A DNA stretch of 64,000 nt from a bacterium (GCA_028819345.1 JAPPLW010000099.1:120299-184298); one strand, 5' to 3'. Positions 37,382 through 47,441 are shown, counted from the stretch's first letter. Made by a program: numbers and translations. Notes: generated by a model from the sequence alone, not told the origin.

Positions 37382-37403
37382 ATCCCGGCAGCGCCGCGAC
37401 GGC

Positions 37404-38819
37404 TCAGCCGATCGCGCCCGCCTCGGCCATGTTCAACTCGATTAGCCGGTTCATCTCGACCGCATACTCCATCGGGAGTTCCTTCACGATCGGCTCGATG
37501 AACCCGGCCACCACCATGGATGTGGCCTGGTCCTCGGAGAGACCCCGGCTCATCAGGTAGAACAGTTGCTCCTCTCCCACCTTGGAGACGGTGGCCTCAT
37601 GGCCGATCTCGGCGTCGTTCTCCTCGATCTCCATGTAGGGATAGGTGTCGGACCGGGAGTCCTCATCGAGAATCAACGCGTCGCAGCGGACGAAGCTCTT
37701 CGACCGCTCCGCGCCGGGCTCAACTCTCACCAGGCCCCGGTACCCCGCCCGGCCCCCCGCCCGGGAAATGGACTTGGAGACGATGGTGGAAGTGGTGTCG
37801 GGAGCGACATGCACCATCTTGGCGCCGGCGTCCTGGTGCTGTCCGGAGTTGGCGAAGGCGATTGACAACACCTCTCCGTGGGCTCCCGGCTCCATCAGCC
37901 ATACAGCCGGATACTTCATGGTCAGCTTGGATCCTATGTTCCCGTCCACCCATTCCATGGTGGCGTCCCCGTAAGCGGCCGCCCGCTTGGTGACCAGGTT
38001 GTAGACGTTGTTCGACCAGTTCTGGATGGTGGTGTAACGACAACGGCCACCCCGAAGGACAATGATCTCCACCACCGCCGAATGGAGGGAGTCGGTGGTG
38101 TAGACAGGCGCCGAGCAACCTTCCACGTAGTGGCAGTAGGCGCCCTCGTCAACAATGATCAGGGTGCGTTCGAACTGGCCCATGTTCTCGGAGTTGATCC
38201 TGAAATAGGCCTGAAGGGGCTGTTCGACATGAACGCCGGGCGGTACATAGATGAAAGAACCGCCCGACCAGACCGCCGAGTTCAGGGCGGCGAACTTGTT
38301 GTCGTTGGGGGGGATCACGGTCCCGAAGTACTTCTTGACCAGGTCGGGATACTCCCGTACCGCGGTGTCCATGTCGCAGAAGAGCACCCCCATCTCCTCG
38401 AGGTCCTCCCGGTTACGGTGATACACGACCTCGGACTCGTACTGGGCGGTCACCCCGGCCAGGAACTTCCGCTCCGCCTCGGGGATACCCAACTTCTCAT
38501 AGGTCTCCTTGATCTCATCGGGGACCATGTCCCAGGTGTGAGCCTGCTCCTCGGTGGGCTTGACGTAGTAGTAGATGTCGTCGAAGTCGATGTCGTTGAG
38601 CAGACCTCCCCCGCCCCAGGTGGGAATAGGCCTGGCCAGAAACCGCTTATAGGCGCGGAGCCGGAAGGAGAGCATCCACTCCGGTTCCTCTTTCATGGCC
38701 GACATCTGCCGGATTATCTCTTCTGACAGCCCTTTCTGAGGCTTGAAGACGTAGTCGTCCTCCGAATCGCGCCATCCCAGCTTGTAGGCGCCAAGATCGA
38801 TATCAACGGTTGCCACCAC
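37404..38819 (-). CDS. sufB: Fe-S assembly scaffold subunit SufB
   Basis: 471 residues. SufB core features are [64 protein letters not shown] and the C-terminal [25 protein letters not shown]. Cys residues for cluster and persulfide binding are present. GTG start with GAGGTGA just upstream. It is downstream of gltB, itself Fe-S dependent, but 6 kb from sufD; no SufR repressor gene adjoins it. Confidence 0.95.
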   Translation of the reverse strand: MVATVDIDLGAYKLGWRDSEDDYVFKPQKGLSEEIIRQMSAMKEEPEWMLSFRLRAYKRFLARPIPTWGGGGLLNDIDFDDIYYYVKPTEEQAHTWDMVPDEIKETYEKLGIPEAERKFLAGVTAQYESEVVYHRNREDLEEMGVLFCDMDTAVREYPDLVKKYFGTVIPPNDNKFAALNSAVWSGGSFIYVPPGVHVEQPLQAYFRINSENMGQFERTLIIVDEGAYCHYVEGCSAPVYTTDSLHSAVVEIIVLRGGRCRYTTIQNWSNNVYNLVTKRAAAYGDATMEWVDGNIGSKLTMKYPAVWLMEPGAHGEVLSIAFANSGQHQDAGAKMVHVAPDTTSTIVSKSISRAGGRAGYRGLVRVEPGAERSKSFVRCDALILDEDSRSDTYPYMEIEENDAEIGHEATVSKVGEEQLFYLMSRGLSEDQATSMVVAGFIEPIVKELPMEYAVEMNRLIELNMAEAGAIG

Positions 38820-38870
38820 TCACCTCTTCATTGCGCTAGACCGTTGGTCCCAATGGTAACACCCGTCCAG

Positions 38871-38897
38871 AAAAAGCACATCCCGGTTGGCTTTTTA
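38871..38897 (-). terminator. Terminator after gltB
   Basis: Inverted repeat AAAAAGC (38871-38877) and GCTTTTT (38890-38896), overlapping the gltB stop. Read on the minus strand the second arm supplies the U-run. It separates gltB from sufB. Confidence 0.55.
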
Positions 38898-41800
38898 AGG
38901 TGCGGTGGAAGCAGCTAAGGGAAGGATTGGCGTCAGAGGTACGCGGCGGGCCGCCTCCAGCACCCAAAACCTGGGCGCCTCACGGGACCAGGCGCCCAGG
39001 ATTCTCTCCGCCAATGGGCTGTGGGTGTGCTGGAGATGCAGGCTCACCAGACGACGGATCTCCTCGGCATCCTGGCCGGTCGGCCGCCGCACCGCCGGAG
39101 ACGTGTCGGCCAGATAGCCGTGCAGGCAGAACTCGGGGTCCCACACATAGCTCACTCCGCCCGTCATTCCCGCGGCGAAGTTGGCGCCCACCGGACCCAG
39201 GATCAACGCCCTCCCCCCCGTCATGTACTCGCATCCGTGGTCCGAACACCCTTCCACCACCGCCGTCCCACCCGAGTTGCGCACCGCAAACCGCTGACCC
39301 ACCGCCCCCGCCATGAGCAGGAGGCCCCCGGTGGCGCCGTACATGACGGCATTGCCGCCGGCTTGGGGAGGAACCTCCGGGTGGTCGGAGTTTCGGCGGG
39401 GAACCACCACTATCCGCCCTCCCCCCATGCCCTTTCCCACATAGTCGTTGGCGACGCCGTCCAGACGAAGGGAAATACCGGGAGCCAGCCAGGCGCCGAA
39501 ACTCTGCCCCGCCGTACCGGACAGCATCACCGAAACCGACCCCTCCGGCAACCCCTCCGCGCCGTAGCGGGCGGTGACCATCCCCGACAGCCGGGCGCCG
39601 ACGGTGCGGTCCGTGTTGGAAATCGGGTACGACAGCCGGACGGGAACTTCACTCTCGATTGCCTCCGCCGCCTCGGCGGCCAACCGCCGCGAGAGCCTGG
39701 AGACCGCGAAAGGCCGGTACCCGGGATGACGGGAGTGCGAGTCGAATCGGACCAGCAACTCCTCCAGGCTGGCTGCGAGTGGATGGTCCACAGGCGCCAG
39801 CAGATCGGACCTGCCCACCAACTCTTCGAGGGTTCTGGCGCCCAGCAGCGCCAGGTAGCGTCTCACCTCCTCGGCCAGCATCCGAAAGACCGACACCACC
39901 TGGTCGACCTCCCCTGCGTACCGGGTCCGAAGGTCCTCCCGCTGGGTGGCAATTCCCACCGGACAGGTGTTGAGATGGCACTGGCGTACCATCTTGCATC
40001 CCAGCGCCAGAAGGGGCAGGGTACCGAACCCGAAACGGTCGGCTCCCAACAGGGCGGCTATCACCACATCCCGACCGGTGCGCAGCCCTCCGTCGGTCTC
40101 CAGTTCCACCTCTCCCCGCAATCCGTTGATGGACAGGGTCTGATGAGCCTCGGCCAGACCCAACTCCCAAGGCGACCCGGCGTGCTTGATCGATTCGAGC
40201 GGCGAGGCGCCGGTGCCGCCCTCCGTCCCGGAGATGAGGATCACATCAGCTCTGGCTTTCACCACTCCAGCCGCAATGGTGCCCACTCCCGGTTCGGAGA
40301 CCAGCTTGACCGAGACCCTGGCCGACGGCTTGAAGGTCTTGAGGTCATAGATGAGCTGAGCCAGGTCCTCGATCGAATAGATGTCGTGATGCGGGGGCGG
40401 GGAGATGAGAGTCACTCCCGGTTTGGTGTGCCGGAGCCGGGCGATCTCCGGAGAGACCTTGTGCCCGGGCAACTGGCCTCCCTCCCCCGGCTTGGACCCC
40501 TGCGCCATCTTGATCTGCAACTCCCTGGCCGAGTAGAGGTAGCCGGGAGTGACGCCGAACCGGCCGCTCGCCACCTGCTTTATGGAGGAGTTGCGTGGGG
40601 TACCGTAGCGGTCGGTGCCCTCCCCTCCCTCCCCGGAGTTGGAGTGGCCCCCGATCCGGTTCATGGCCTCCGCCAGTGCTTCGTGCGCCTCCTTGGAGAG
40701 GGCTCCATGAGACATCGCCGAGGTGACGAAGCGGCGCATGATCGACTCGGCCGGCTCAACCTCCGACAGCAGGACCGGAGTCCTCTCCACGAAGGTGCAC
40801 AGGTCGCGGATGTGGGTGACGGGCCGCTGCTGGATCGTTTCCAGATAGCGGTCCCAGTCGTCCTGGTTCCCGGATCGGGCCGCCCTGTGCAGAGCCAGAA
40901 CCACCCTGGGACTGGTGACGTGGAACTCTCCCCCACCGCGTTGTTTGTAGAAGCCGCCTGTCAACTCGCCACCCACCGAGTAGCGCGAATGCAACCGGAG
41001 GGTGTTCCATGCGAGGTGATCGAAACCGCGGCCGGACAGCCTGCTGGAAGTGTTGGGGAAGGCATAGTCCAGCACTTCCGGTTCAAGCCCCAGGGCCTCG
41101 AACAACTCGCTCCCCCGGTATGCCGAGACCGTGCAGATCCCCATCTTGGACATGACTTTCAAAAGTCCGTTCTGGAGGGCGTTCCGGTAGTTCTCCTGGG
41201 CCTCCACCGGGTGGACTTTCAAGACCCCCTCCTGGGCCATGTGCATGACTTCCCGGATCGCCAGATAGGGATTCACGGCCGAAGCGCCGTAGGCAATCAG
41301 GCAGGCCAAGTCATGGGAATCCCGGGTCTCCCCCGAGACGGCGACGATAGAAACCGACACCCTCAGCCCGCTTTGGATCAGACGTTGGTGAACGGCCCCC
41401 ACCGCCAGCAGCATGGGAACGGGCGCATGTGCGCCGTCGACCTCCCGGTCGGAGAGGACGATGATCGAGGCGCCCTGCTCGGTGGCTTCCACCGCCTCCT
41501 CGCCAATCTGATCGAGGCGGCGTTTCATCCCCTGCCGGCCCTCCGCAACCGGCCACACGCAAGGAATCCAGTGGGAGAAGAACCGCGGGTCTCCGGATCT
41601 CACCACGGTCTCCAGTTCGGCGAGGGAAAGGACCGGCGAGAGAAGCTCCATCCTGGCATACGGCCGGTAGCCGTCCTCGAGGAAGGAACCCCTTCCTCCG
41701 AGGTAGGTGCGCAGCGACATCACCGACTGTTCCCGGATGGGATCCATGGGAGGGTTGGTCACCTGGGCGAATTGCTGGTGAAAGTAGTGGGCAAGCCGTC

Positions 41801-43286
41801 GGGGCCGCCCGGAAAAGGCCGCCAAGGGGGTGTCGCTACCCATCGAGCCCAGAGGACTCTTGCCCAGAGCCATCTCGGCAAGGATCAGCCGGCGCTCCTC
41901 GGCCGTATAGCCGAACACGCGGCACAGCCTGTCACGCTCTATCTCGAAACGCACCTCGGCGGAGAAGGGCTTCTGAATGTGGAGGGTCTGGTGTTCCATC
42001 CACTGCCGATAGGGCCGCAGGCGGCACAACTCCGGCCGTATCTGGTCGCTGAACCGTATGTCACCGGTCTCACCGTCGAAGAGCACCATCTCACCGGGGC
42101 CCAACTGCCCGGTCCGCTCAGCCCACACCTCCTCCGACGGGCACACTCCTGCCTCCGAAGCCACTATCAACATGTCGGGGGTGATTGTCCACCGAGCGGG
42201 TCGTAGACCGTTGCGGTCCATGGCCGCCAGCAGCGACACGCCGTCGGTTACCGCCAGCGCCGCCGGGCCGTCCCACGGCTCGGTCAGGGAAGCGTGGTAC
42301 TCATAGAAGTCCTGTTCCTCCGGATCGAGGGTGGGCGCGCTCTCCCAGGCAGGCTGGATGAGCATCTCTTTGATGTGGGGGAGAGACCTGCCGGTGCGGA
42401 GCAGCAATTCATAGACGTTGTCCAGGCTGGCCGAATCCGAAAGCCCTGGTTGTACGAAGGGCTGCAGGTCCCCGGTCCGTTCTCCCCAGACGGTCGAGGA
42501 CACGCTTTGCTCCCGAGCCTTCATCCAACTCCGGTTGGCCGATATGGTGTTGATCTCTCCGTTGTGAGCGAGACAGCGGAACGGCTGGGCGATCTCCCAT
42601 GCCGGGAAGGTATTGGTCGAGTAGCGCTGGTGGAATATGGCAAAAGAGGTGTGGTAGTCGGGATCACTCAGGTCCCAATAGAAGTCTGCGATGCGCGCCG
42701 CGGTGAAGAGGCCCTTGTAGACCACGGTCCGCGCCGAGGCGCTCGGAATGGAGAAAGACGCCAGGCTCTCTCCGGCCCTCTCCATGCGTTTTCTCGCCAA
42801 CAACATCAAGCGTTCGAACTCCTCGGAGTCGAGAGTGTCCGGCACCCCCACCAAAGCCTGTCGTATCACCGGCATGAGCTTGCGCGCCCGGTTGCTGAGC
42901 GCCTGAGGATCGGTGGGCACCGAACGCCACGCCAGGAGGGGGATGCCCTCGGCCGACAGGGCCGCTGCCACCACCTGCTCGCCCGCCCGGGGATCTTCGG
43001 CGGGAAGAAAAGCCATTACGACTCCCAGCCGATCTGGGGTAGCGACTCCCACGCTTCGCAGGTACCTGGACAGCAGCCGATGCGGTATCTGGGTGAGTAG
43101 GCCGGCGCCGTCTCCGGTGCCGTCGGCGACCTTAGCTCCTCGATGGTCCAGCCGGATCAGGCACTCCACGGCAAGCCTGGTCATTCGATGGGACGGCCGG
43201 CGTTCTCGGGCAGCGATCAGCCCCACCCCACAGGCATCGTGGTGGTAACGAGCCGCTAGGTCCTTGATCAGGTTTGAAGACTGCAC
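38895..43286 (-). CDS. gltB: Glutamate synthase, large subunit
   Basis: 1463 residues. Class II glutaminase domain at the N-terminus, with the nucleophile Cys19 in HHDACGVGLIA. It would become the first residue after removal of an 18-residue propeptide. Next come the central and FMN-binding synthase domains (GGEGTDRYGTPRNSSIKQVASGRFGV; SAR VSVKLVSEPG; CHLNTCPVGIATQ for the 3Fe-4S cluster), and the C-terminal beta-helix (GGRIVVVPRR, GQRFAVRNSGGTAVVEGC). GTG start after GGGGGAG. The small subunit gltD, usually adjacent, is absent here. Confidence 0.97.
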   Translation of the reverse strand: MQSSNLIKDLAARYHHDACGVGLIAARERRPSHRMTRLAVECLIRLDHRGAKVADGTGDGAGLLTQIPHRLLSRYLRSVGVATPDRLGVVMAFLPAEDPRAGEQVVAAALSAEGIPLLAWRSVPTDPQALSNRARKLMPVIRQALVGVPDTLDSEEFERLMLLARKRMERAGESLASFSIPSASARTVVYKGLFTAARIADFYWDLSDPDYHTSFAIFHQRYSTNTFPAWEIAQPFRCLAHNGEINTISANRSWMKAREQSVSSTVWGERTGDLQPFVQPGLSDSASLDNVYELLLRTGRSLPHIKEMLIQPAWESAPTLDPEEQDFYEYHASLTEPWDGPAALAVTDGVSLLAAMDRNGLRPARWTITPDMLIVASEAGVCPSEEVWAERTGQLGPGEMVLFDGETGDIRFSDQIRPELCRLRPYRQWMEHQTLHIQKPFSAEVRFEIERDRLCRVFGYTAEERRLILAEMALGKSPLGSMGSDTPLAAFSGRPRRLAHYFHQQFAQVTNPPMDPIREQSVMSLRTYLGGRGSFLEDGYRPYARMELLSPVLSLAELETVVRSGDPRFFSHWIPCVWPVAEGRQGMKRRLDQIGEEAVEATEQGASIIVLSDREVDGAHAPVPMLLAVGAVHQRLIQSGLRVSVSIVAVSGETRDSHDLACLIAYGASAVNPYLAIREVMHMAQEGVLKVHPVEAQENYRNALQNGLLKVMSKMGICTVSAYRGSELFEALGLEPEVLDYAFPNTSSRLSGRGFDHLAWNTLRLHSRYSVGGELTGGFYKQRGGGEFHVTSPRVVLALHRAARSGNQDDWDRYLETIQQRPVTHIRDLCTFVERTPVLLSEVEPAESIMRRFVTSAMSHGALSKEAHEALAEAMNRIGGHSNSGEGGEGTDRYGTPRNSSIKQVASGRFGVTPGYLYSARELQIKMAQGSKPGEGGQLPGHKVSPEIARLRHTKPGVTLISPPPHHDIYSIEDLAQLIYDLKTFKPSARVSVKLVSEPGVGTIAAGVVKARADVILISGTEGGTGASPLESIKHAGSPWELGLAEAHQTLSINGLRGEVELETDGGLRTGRDVVIAALLGADRFGFGTLPLLALGCKMVRQCHLNTCPVGIATQREDLRTRYAGEVDQVVSVFRMLAEEVRRYLALLGARTLEELVGRSDLLAPVDHPLAASLEELLVRFDSHSRHPGYRPFAVSRLSRRLAAEAAEAIESEVPVRLSYPISNTDRTVGARLSGMVTARYGAEGLPEGSVSVMLSGTAGQSFGAWLAPGISLRLDGVANDYVGKGMGGGRIVVVPRRNSDHPEVPPQAGGNAVMYGATGGLLLMAGAVGQRFAVRNSGGTAVVEGCSDHGCEYMTGGRALILGPVGANFAAGMTGGVSYVWDPEFCLHGYLADTSPAVRRPTGQDAEEIRRLVSLHLQHTHSPLAERILGAWSREAPRFWVLEAARRVPLTPILPLAASTAP

Positions 43287-43306
43287 ATGCTCCCCCGGTA
43301 ACAGAC

Positions 43307-43336
43307 AATTAACCTACCGGAAATCGCTTGTATCAA
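43307..43336 (-). promoter_or_regulatory. gltB promoter
   Basis: On the minus strand TTGATA (43336-43331), an 18-base spacer and TTAATT (43312-43307), 20 bases before the GTG. Unlike several neighbours it leaves room for a ribosome-binding site. Confidence 0.6.
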
Positions 43337-43393
43337 TAATCCATCCAACCGGCGTCACTTGCCGGAAAGACCGCGGCTAGGGATGTGGGTCCC

Positions 43394-43837
43394 GTGCCGG
43401 TGATGGTGGTGGGCGCCGACACCCCCGTGGGGGAGGTGATCATAGGCGAATTGATCGACCCCGACCGGGAGGTGCGGGCGTTCGTCTCCGATCCTTCCGT
43501 CGGGATGCGCCTCAAGGAGGCCGGCGTCAAGGTGGCTGTGGGTGATGTCTCGGACACCTCACACGTCTCCGCCGCATGCCTCCGGTGTCACACCGTGGTC
43601 CTGGTATGCGACGCCGGCCGCGACGGACGGGAGATCTCCTTCGCAGCCGACGCCGGGGAACTCTTAGGACAGTGGGCCCAGGCGGTCTCCGAGGCAGGAG
43701 CTAAGAGGGTGATATGGGTAGCCAACCATCCGGTCCCCGAAGCCCGGGTTCCCGAGCGGGCGACTGTCGACGGCGATTTGGCCCCCGGAGAGATAGCCAA
43801 TCGGGTTGCTGACCTGGACGACGCGGCGGCTCTCTGA
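43394..43837 (+). CDS. Short NAD(P)-binding Rossmann protein, NmrA-like
   Basis: 147 residues from GTG 43394 (GTG 43385 also in frame). The N-terminus MPVMVVGADTPVGEVIIGELID is a GxxGxxG-type nucleotide site, followed by VRAFVSDPS and VVLVCDA as in atypical SDR/NmrA proteins. It stops at about half the family's length, so only the nucleotide-binding half is present. A TAGGGA box lies ten bases upstream. Sensor role or remnant; undecided. Confidence 0.6.
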   Translation: MPVMVVGADTPVGEVIIGELIDPDREVRAFVSDPSVGMRLKEAGVKVAVGDVSDTSHVSAACLRCHTVVLVCDAGRDGREISFAADAGELLGQWAQAVSEAGAKRVIWVANHPVPEARVPERATVDGDLAPGEIANRVADLDDAAAL

Positions 43838-43891
43838 GTTCCCCTGCAAGTCCCCCAGGCGGCCGATCCGTACCCAAAACGGCCGCCAGAC

Positions 43892-45022
43892 CTAAAGCAT
43901 GAGCTGACCAAGTCCCTCCAAGAGCAGGCCGATTGACTCCTCGGTGGTTGTGGCGGGAGGGGAGGCCCTCACCCAGCCGGCCCGGTCGGCGAGCACCACT
44001 CCGCGTTCTCTCATGGTCTCCACCACCTGGGCCGAGTCCCGGCCCGGGACCCTGAAGGTGAGGATGCCTGCCCGCTCCCCCGGGTCTCTCCACGGCTGCC
44101 GGAGTTCGCACCCGATTCTCTCCAACTCCTCCTCCAGCCGGTCCATGGCGGCCGAGATGCGCCGACTGATCGCCCCGACACCTGCCATTTGGATCACTTC
44201 ACATGCCGCCGCCAGCGCCACCGCCCCCATCACCGGATCGCTGCTCATCTGAAAACGGGCGGCCGCCGCGGCAGGGGGATGGGGAGGGGGAGTCTGGAAG
44301 TCGAGGGGCTCGGCGACGCCCATCCATCCGGTGAGAGTGGGCGTCAGACGATCGACGGCGCGCTCGGAGACCATCATGGCGGCCCCGCCGAATCCGGCCC
44401 TCATCCACTTGTGGCTGCCCGCCGCCACCACATCCGATGAGGCGCCGTCCACCGGGAACGCCCCCAGCGACTGGATGGCGTCCACCACCAGCAACGGTTC
44501 GGGGAACGCTTCACTGAGCTTGGCCAGATCCGCCCGGAAGCCGGTGGCGAAGTCGACGTGGCTTACCGCCACAACCCGGGTGGAGGCGTCGACGAACGGC
44601 CGGAGGTGGTCGGGAGTGAGACGAAGGTCAGGCAGGGGGACCCGGCGCACCTCGTCTATCAGGCCCGCTTGCCGGGCGCGGATCCACGGATAGAGATTGG
44701 TGGGGAACTCGGCTTCGGGGACCACCACGTTGCCGCCCCGCAAACCGAAGGCGACATGCAGGATCGCCGCCCCGGTGGTGTGTGTGACGCCGACTCTCGG
44801 AACGTCTGCGTCCAGGAGTCCGGCGAGTGCCCGCCGCCCACGGCTCATCCCCTCCTCCAGAAGCGTGCTCAGGTTCCCGGTGGCTGAGCAGAAGTCCGCC
44901 ACATAGTCGGCAACCCTGCTCTTCACCAGCTTGGAGACCGGGGAGATGGCCGCCGAATTCATGAACCCCGGAGGCTCGCGAAACTGCTCCCGATAGGGAG
45001 CGGGGAGCGGGGGGAAAGGCAT
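43892..45022 (-). CDS. Class V aminotransferase family protein, kynureninase/isopenicillin epimerase-like
   Basis: 376 residues, AAGGAGG nine bases before the ATG. PLP fold type I: VTHTTGAAILHVAFGL, VSHVDFATGFRADL, LLVVDAIQSLGAFPVD and the Schiff-base lysine in AAGSHKWMRAGFGG. The active-site Cys loop of cysteine desulfurases is missing, so it is not SufS. Reaction unknown. Follows a HAD phosphatase gene by 18 bases in a three-gene unit. Confidence 0.8.
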   Translation of the reverse strand: MPFPPLPAPYREQFREPPGFMNSAAISPVSKLVKSRVADYVADFCSATGNLSTLLEEGMSRGRRALAGLLDADVPRVGVTHTTGAAILHVAFGLRGGNVVVPEAEFPTNLYPWIRARQAGLIDEVRRVPLPDLRLTPDHLRPFVDASTRVVAVSHVDFATGFRADLAKLSEAFPEPLLVVDAIQSLGAFPVDGASSDVVAAGSHKWMRAGFGGAAMMVSERAVDRLTPTLTGWMGVAEPLDFQTPPPHPPAAAAARFQMSSDPVMGAVALAAACEVIQMAGVGAISRRISAAMDRLEEELERIGCELRQPWRDPGERAGILTFRVPGRDSAQVVETMRERGVVLADRAGWVRASPPATTTEESIGLLLEGLGQLML

Positions 45023-45040
45023 TGGACGGCGCCTCCTTGT

Positions 45041-45655
45041 CTAGAGCGAGACACCCACCAATGCGCCCAGTTCTTCCAGGGCGTCGATGGGATCCGTCAC
45101 TTTGATCGTGGTCATACCCATGTTAAGGGCAGTCTTGAGGTTGACGCCGATGTCGTCCAGCATCACTGCCTCGCCGGGCGCCACGCCCAGGCGAGCAAGC
45201 GTTATGCGGTAGATCTCCGGCTCGGGTTTGCGAACTCCCTCCACACAGGACTCCACGACGACGTCGAAGTGGTCCGCCACCGACGGCGCGTCCAACCCCT
45301 TCCAGTTGTTGGTTACGGCCGCCACCGCCAACCCCTCCTCTCGCAACCGACGCACCGCCGCCAGCATGCGGGGACGGATCTCCACATCGGCTTCGATCCT
45401 TCTCATCATCCCCGCCACATCCAGGTCCACCCCGAACCGCCGGGCTTCCTGCCTCAGGCCCCGCTCGAAGGTCTCGGCGCTGATCTCTCCCCGTTCGTGC
45501 CGCGCCCAGGCTCCGTCTCCTCCCGCCTCCGTCACGATCCGCCCCACCGTGCCTGCCGCCAAACCCTGATCGGCTTCGAAGGAGGAGATGGTATGCAGGG
45601 GCGATTCGAAGACCACTCCTCCTAGGTCGAACAGAACCGCCTTTATCCGGGTCAT
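45041..45655 (-). CDS. HAD-family phosphatase, epoxide-hydrolase-N-terminal type
   Basis: 204 residues from ATG 45655, overlapping the previous stop as ATGA. The first motif is KAVLFDLGGVVFESPL, with Asp nucleophile and a Gly at the usual second Asp, as in the sEH/ACAD10 subgroup. AAVTNNWK is motif II, VRKPEPEIYRI the Lys region and VMLDDIGVNLKTAL the acidic motif IV. Substrate unknown. Confidence 0.82.
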   Translation of the reverse strand: MTRIKAVLFDLGGVVFESPLHTISSFEADQGLAAGTVGRIVTEAGGDGAWARHERGEISAETFERGLRQEARRFGVDLDVAGMMRRIEADVEIRPRMLAAVRRLREEGLAVAAVTNNWKGLDAPSVADHFDVVVESCVEGVRKPEPEIYRITLARLGVAPGEAVMLDDIGVNLKTALNMGMTTIKVTDPIDALEELGALVGVSL

Positions 45656-46113
45656 GCCCTGGGGCGCCGGCGCCGGCGCACCGTGAAACGCAGTCGGTGA
45701 ACGGGTTCCTCGTCGAGATGGATCACGAAGGAGTAGTCCCCTTCCGACTGGAAGGGCAGCGAGTTGAAGGTGAAGGCGATCGGGTACCCGAACACCGATC
45801 CGGGGGGGAGCCTGGAAGGCTGCTTGACGGGGATCCTTCGTTGGAGCATCCGCGGGCCCAGGACGCTCCTCCCATCCTGGTCCTGGAGGTCCACACCCAC
45901 CTTCACCGGGGACTTGTCCCATCCCCACGGAAAGGTGACTCTCATGCCGATCCCCATGGAGGAGTGCCGGGTGGGGAGAGTCCCCACCAGAAGCTGGTCC
46001 CAGCCGCCACCCAGGGCGAAAAGCTTCCCTCCCACCACCTGTACGGCGTCGGCCAGGAAGGCGAAGTCGACAGACGGCTTCAGCCCGGAAAACCCTATCT
46101 CCGATATGTCCAT
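45652..46113 (-). CDS. DUF6941-like beta-sandwich protein
   Basis: 153 residues. FAFLADAVQVVGGKLFALGGGWDQL, MRVTFPWGW, KVGVDLQDQDG and a Gly/Pro turn before IAFTFNSLPFQSEGDYSFVIHL fit a family of small actinobacterial proteins often labelled DUF6941. Ends in an Arg-rich tail. Function unknown. First gene of the unit with the HAD phosphatase and class V enzyme. Confidence 0.6.
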   Translation of the reverse strand: MDISEIGFSGLKPSVDFAFLADAVQVVGGKLFALGGGWDQLLVGTLPTRHSSMGIGMRVTFPWGWDKSPVKVGVDLQDQDGRSVLGPRMLQRRIPVKQPSRLPPGSVFGYPIAFTFNSLPFQSEGDYSFVIHLDEEPVHRLRFTVRRRRRPRA

Positions 46114-46246
46114 TATTCCGCAGCCACCGCCGCGGAGGTTACCTGAAGCAGCGCCGTACAGGAGAGGGAAAGGCGCGCTTGGTAATCTGTCTCCTCAAAC
46201 CCGCAGATCGTCTGTCGACTATTCCCGGGGAGGAGGTCTCCGTCCC

Positions 46247-47407
46247 ATGTCCAAGTTGGCCCATCGGGATCTGAAAGAACAAGCCCGCCAAAGAGTCACC
46301 AGCCAACAACCCCGGCTGGAAGAGCTGAACCTGTGGCTCCACGACAACCCTGAAACCGCCTACGAGGAATACCAATCCTCGGCCCGGCTGGCCCAGGTGC
46401 TGGAGGGATATGGTTTCACCGTCGAATACCCCGCCTACGACCTGGAAACCTCCTTCGCCGCCCGGTCCGGGCAGGAAGGCCCGGAGTTGGTGATCTGCGC
46501 CGAATACGACGCCCTTCCCGGCATCGGTCACGCCTGCGGACACAACATCATCGCCTCGGCGGCGGTGGGCGCCGGTCTGGCTCTCCAACCCCTGACCGAG
46601 GAACTGGGGTTCCGGCTCACCGTCCTGGGCACCCCGGCAGAAGAGATCTACGGGGGGAAGGTGGATCTGATCAATGCCGGAGCGTTCGAAGACGCAGCCG
46701 CCGCCATGATGGTCCACCCCTCACCCCGCGACGTCGTCGACGGCCCTTCCCTGGCGATCATCCAGTTGGAGGTGGCCTTTCACGGGAAGGAGGCCCATGC
46801 CTCGGCGTTTCCCGAAAAGGGCATAAACGCTCTCGATGCGTTCGTTCAGTCCTATGTGAATCTCTCCACCCTCCGCCAGCACATCCTCTCCACCGACAAG
46901 ATCCACGGGATCATCACCGACGGAGGGAAGGCCCCCAACATCATCCCCGCCCTCACCCGGTCGAAGTGGTACGTCAGGTCCCAGAACTTCGAACGACTCG
47001 AAGTGCTGAGAGAACGGGTCCTGTCCTGCTTCGAGGCGGCCGCCCAGGCCACCGGATGCCGGGCGGAGATAGAGCAGATGGGCAACGGGTACACCGAGTT
47101 GATCAGCAACCCCCTCCTCACCGAACTCTATGCCGCCAACTCCCAGGCCCTGGGACGGCCCCTGCAAAGAGGCGCCGACCTCAATCCCTCGGAAGCGGGC
47201 TCCACCGACATGGGGAACGTCTCCCAGGTTGTGCCCACCATCCACCCGATGCTGTCTCTCCACTGCGCTCCCATCGGGAACCACCAGCCCGCCTTTACCA
47301 GCCAGACCATCACCCCCGAGGGCAAGCGGGCGGTCTTCGACGGCGCGGTGGGAATGGCCTGGACCGCCATCGACCTGGCCGCCGGAGACCTCTGGGACAG
47401 CCTGTAG
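46247..47407 (+). CDS. M20-family amidohydrolase/peptidase
   Basis: 386 residues from ATG 46247, with GGGAGGAGG about 11 bases upstream. Metal-site motifs are ICAEYDALPGIGHACGHN (84-100), TPAEEIYGGK (catalytic Glu region), an MMVHPSP His and the late STDMGNVSQVVPTIHP. The AbgB/PM20D2-like pattern suggests cleavage of an amide such as an aminoacyl or p-aminobenzoyl conjugate. A longer frame to 45764 overlaps the DUF6941 gene antisense and is not coding. Confidence 0.86.
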   Translation: MSKLAHRDLKEQARQRVTSQQPRLEELNLWLHDNPETAYEEYQSSARLAQVLEGYGFTVEYPAYDLETSFAARSGQEGPELVICAEYDALPGIGHACGHNIIASAAVGAGLALQPLTEELGFRLTVLGTPAEEIYGGKVDLINAGAFEDAAAAMMVHPSPRDVVDGPSLAIIQLEVAFHGKEAHASAFPEKGINALDAFVQSYVNLSTLRQHILSTDKIHGIITDGGKAPNIIPALTRSKWYVRSQNFERLEVLRERVLSCFEAAAQATGCRAEIEQMGNGYTELISNPLLTELYAANSQALGRPLQRGADLNPSEAGSTDMGNVSQVVPTIHPMLSLHCAPIGNHQPAFTSQTITPEGKRAVFDGAVGMAWTAIDLAAGDLWDSL

Positions 47408-47441
47408 ACAACCCGTCTCCATCCCCACGACCGGCAGGCGC

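Noticed and set aside
39021..42206. Plus-strand open frame of about 1060 codons opposite gltB
   Set aside because: It mirrors the gltB reading frame exactly. Long antisense frames are expected in GC-rich genes, and the translation is rich in His/Arg/Gly/Gln with no recognisable domain.
43892..45022. Class V PLP enzyme as the missing cysteine desulfurase SufS
   Set aside because: It lacks the active-site Cys loop of desulfurases and sits with a HAD phosphatase rather than suf genes.
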